Of a stretch of DNA of 64,000 bases, positions 63,243 to 64,000 are shown piece after piece (position 1 is the first letter of the stretch; every line of letters starts with the position of its first letter). The stretch is taken from contig CAJNDS010002520.1 of NCBI GenBank assembly GCA_905221605.1, positions 182,501-246,500 of the forward strand. The letters run 5' to 3'. Position numbers and translations under genes: made by a program. The notes under the pieces were generated by a model, which was given only the letters and a program-made list of their open reading frames with translations, was not told the DNA's origin and searched no databases. The stretch comes from Symbiodinium natans. Its lineage: Eukaryota > Sar > Dinophyceae > Suessiales > Symbiodiniaceae.

Positions 63243-64000
63243 GTTGGGTATCACAGGGGTCGTAATCATGGTGCCGCTTATGCGTCATAGAGAGCTATAT
63301 AAGACTCCTATACTTGGAGTCACGGCGGTGCGTTTGGTACTATAGGGGCCCTGAATATTGAGAAAAGGTCTTTTGCTTGTTATTATGGTATTGGGGACCA
63401 TACGGGAATAGTATTCGTAATTCTTCTGACCCCCTTAGTCATCTTCCCCTTGAGGGCACTTCACAGTTCAAGTCGACCGCGGTTGCCCTGAGTCTGTAAT
63501 TGCCCAGCCGGCCCTGCACACACAAGACCCTAAACCTAAACCCTAAATCCTAAACCCGAAGCCTGCTGTGCAAAACAACCCTAAACCCTAAACCCTAAAC
63601 CCTGAACCCTAAACCCTAAACCCTAAACCCTAAACCCTAAACCCTAAACTTAAACCCTTAGCCCCAATGTGGCTGAGGCATCCTCTCCAAGGGCTCACAG
63701 CTGGCTGATGGCAATGGCCTGGCAGCGGTGCCTCCGCCACAGAAACCTCATTGGGTGATGTCTCCCCCTGTTGGCGCTCAGACCCTAAACCCTAAACCCT
63801 AAACCCTAAACCCTAAACCCTAAACCCTAAACCCTAAACCCTAGACCGGACAACAGTTCAGCACTTCAGTGCTTCTGATCTCTTTGGCTTCGTATCGTGC
63901 CGCGCATGTAGGGCGACTCATCTTGCCCAGGTGTCTTGCATGTTGCCGACACAGTTTGTGCCGCCCCTCAACCGCAACAATATCGGCCTCAGGGTAAAAC
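63243..64000. repeat. spacer ending in telomeric arrays
   Basis: CCCTAAA arrays lie at about 63530-63660 and 63782-63843, separated by unique DNA. No coding frame is evident to the end of the window. Confidence 0.75.

Overview
The window looks like nuclear DNA of a dinoflagellate, probably Symbiodiniaceae-like, though the genus is not resolved. The best protein clue is a C3H1 zinc finger of the dinoflagellate-expanded type (CRPCAF...GCQNG...CxxxHLC...GEKKRR) at 21962-22407. Supporting clues are non-GT splice donors, a possible relict spliced-leader sequence, mid-range GC, and plant-type telomeric heptamers (CCCTAAA/TTTAGGG) scattered through the window in both orientations. There are no bacterial operons, tRNAs, rRNAs or CRISPRs.

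Coding DNA is sparse and finely split. Only a few genes can be read with some confidence: a five-exon phytanoyl-CoA dioxygenase-like gene (6263-8083), a small secreted cysteine-rich protein (8908-9252), a gene with an RNTFIHVA-type segment (16403-16800), a proline-rich PCEP/GFYHP repeat protein (about 18750-20137), the zinc-finger exons (21962-22407), and a helical protein beginning at 60761. Elsewhere I see many isolated exon-like islands of 45-200 bp, mostly on the plus strand, flanked by AG and GT/GC and set directly against telomeric arrays. From about 36 to 60 kb several could belong to one very long plus-strand gene; some have a weak IPT/TIG-like beta-sandwich look. Between 30.9 and 35.6 kb, minus-strand coding-like segments with apparent frameshifts are interleaved with plus-strand exon-like segments.

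The most striking content is the mobile and repeat DNA. At least ten families of short (50-170 bp) terminal-inverted-repeat elements occur two to nine times each. One family has near-perfect 8-bp target duplications at four of five copies, and another has 4-bp duplications. Three families are found exactly as spliceosomal introns (phytanoyl-CoA dioxygenase introns 1 and 2, and the intron of the proline-rich gene), so they behave as introners. All four dioxygenase introns can be read as GA-AG.

Telomeric heptamer arrays (about 15-180 bp) fill introns and spacers. One array at 39364-39428 is exactly GG(TTTAGGG)9 and is flanked by a perfect 41-bp duplication, the signature expected if telomeric DNA was inserted during repair of a staggered break. 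Several arrays sit inside or at the edge of TIR elements whose own ends contain a telomere-like seed. Variant octamers, microsatellites and long G tracts make up most of the rest.
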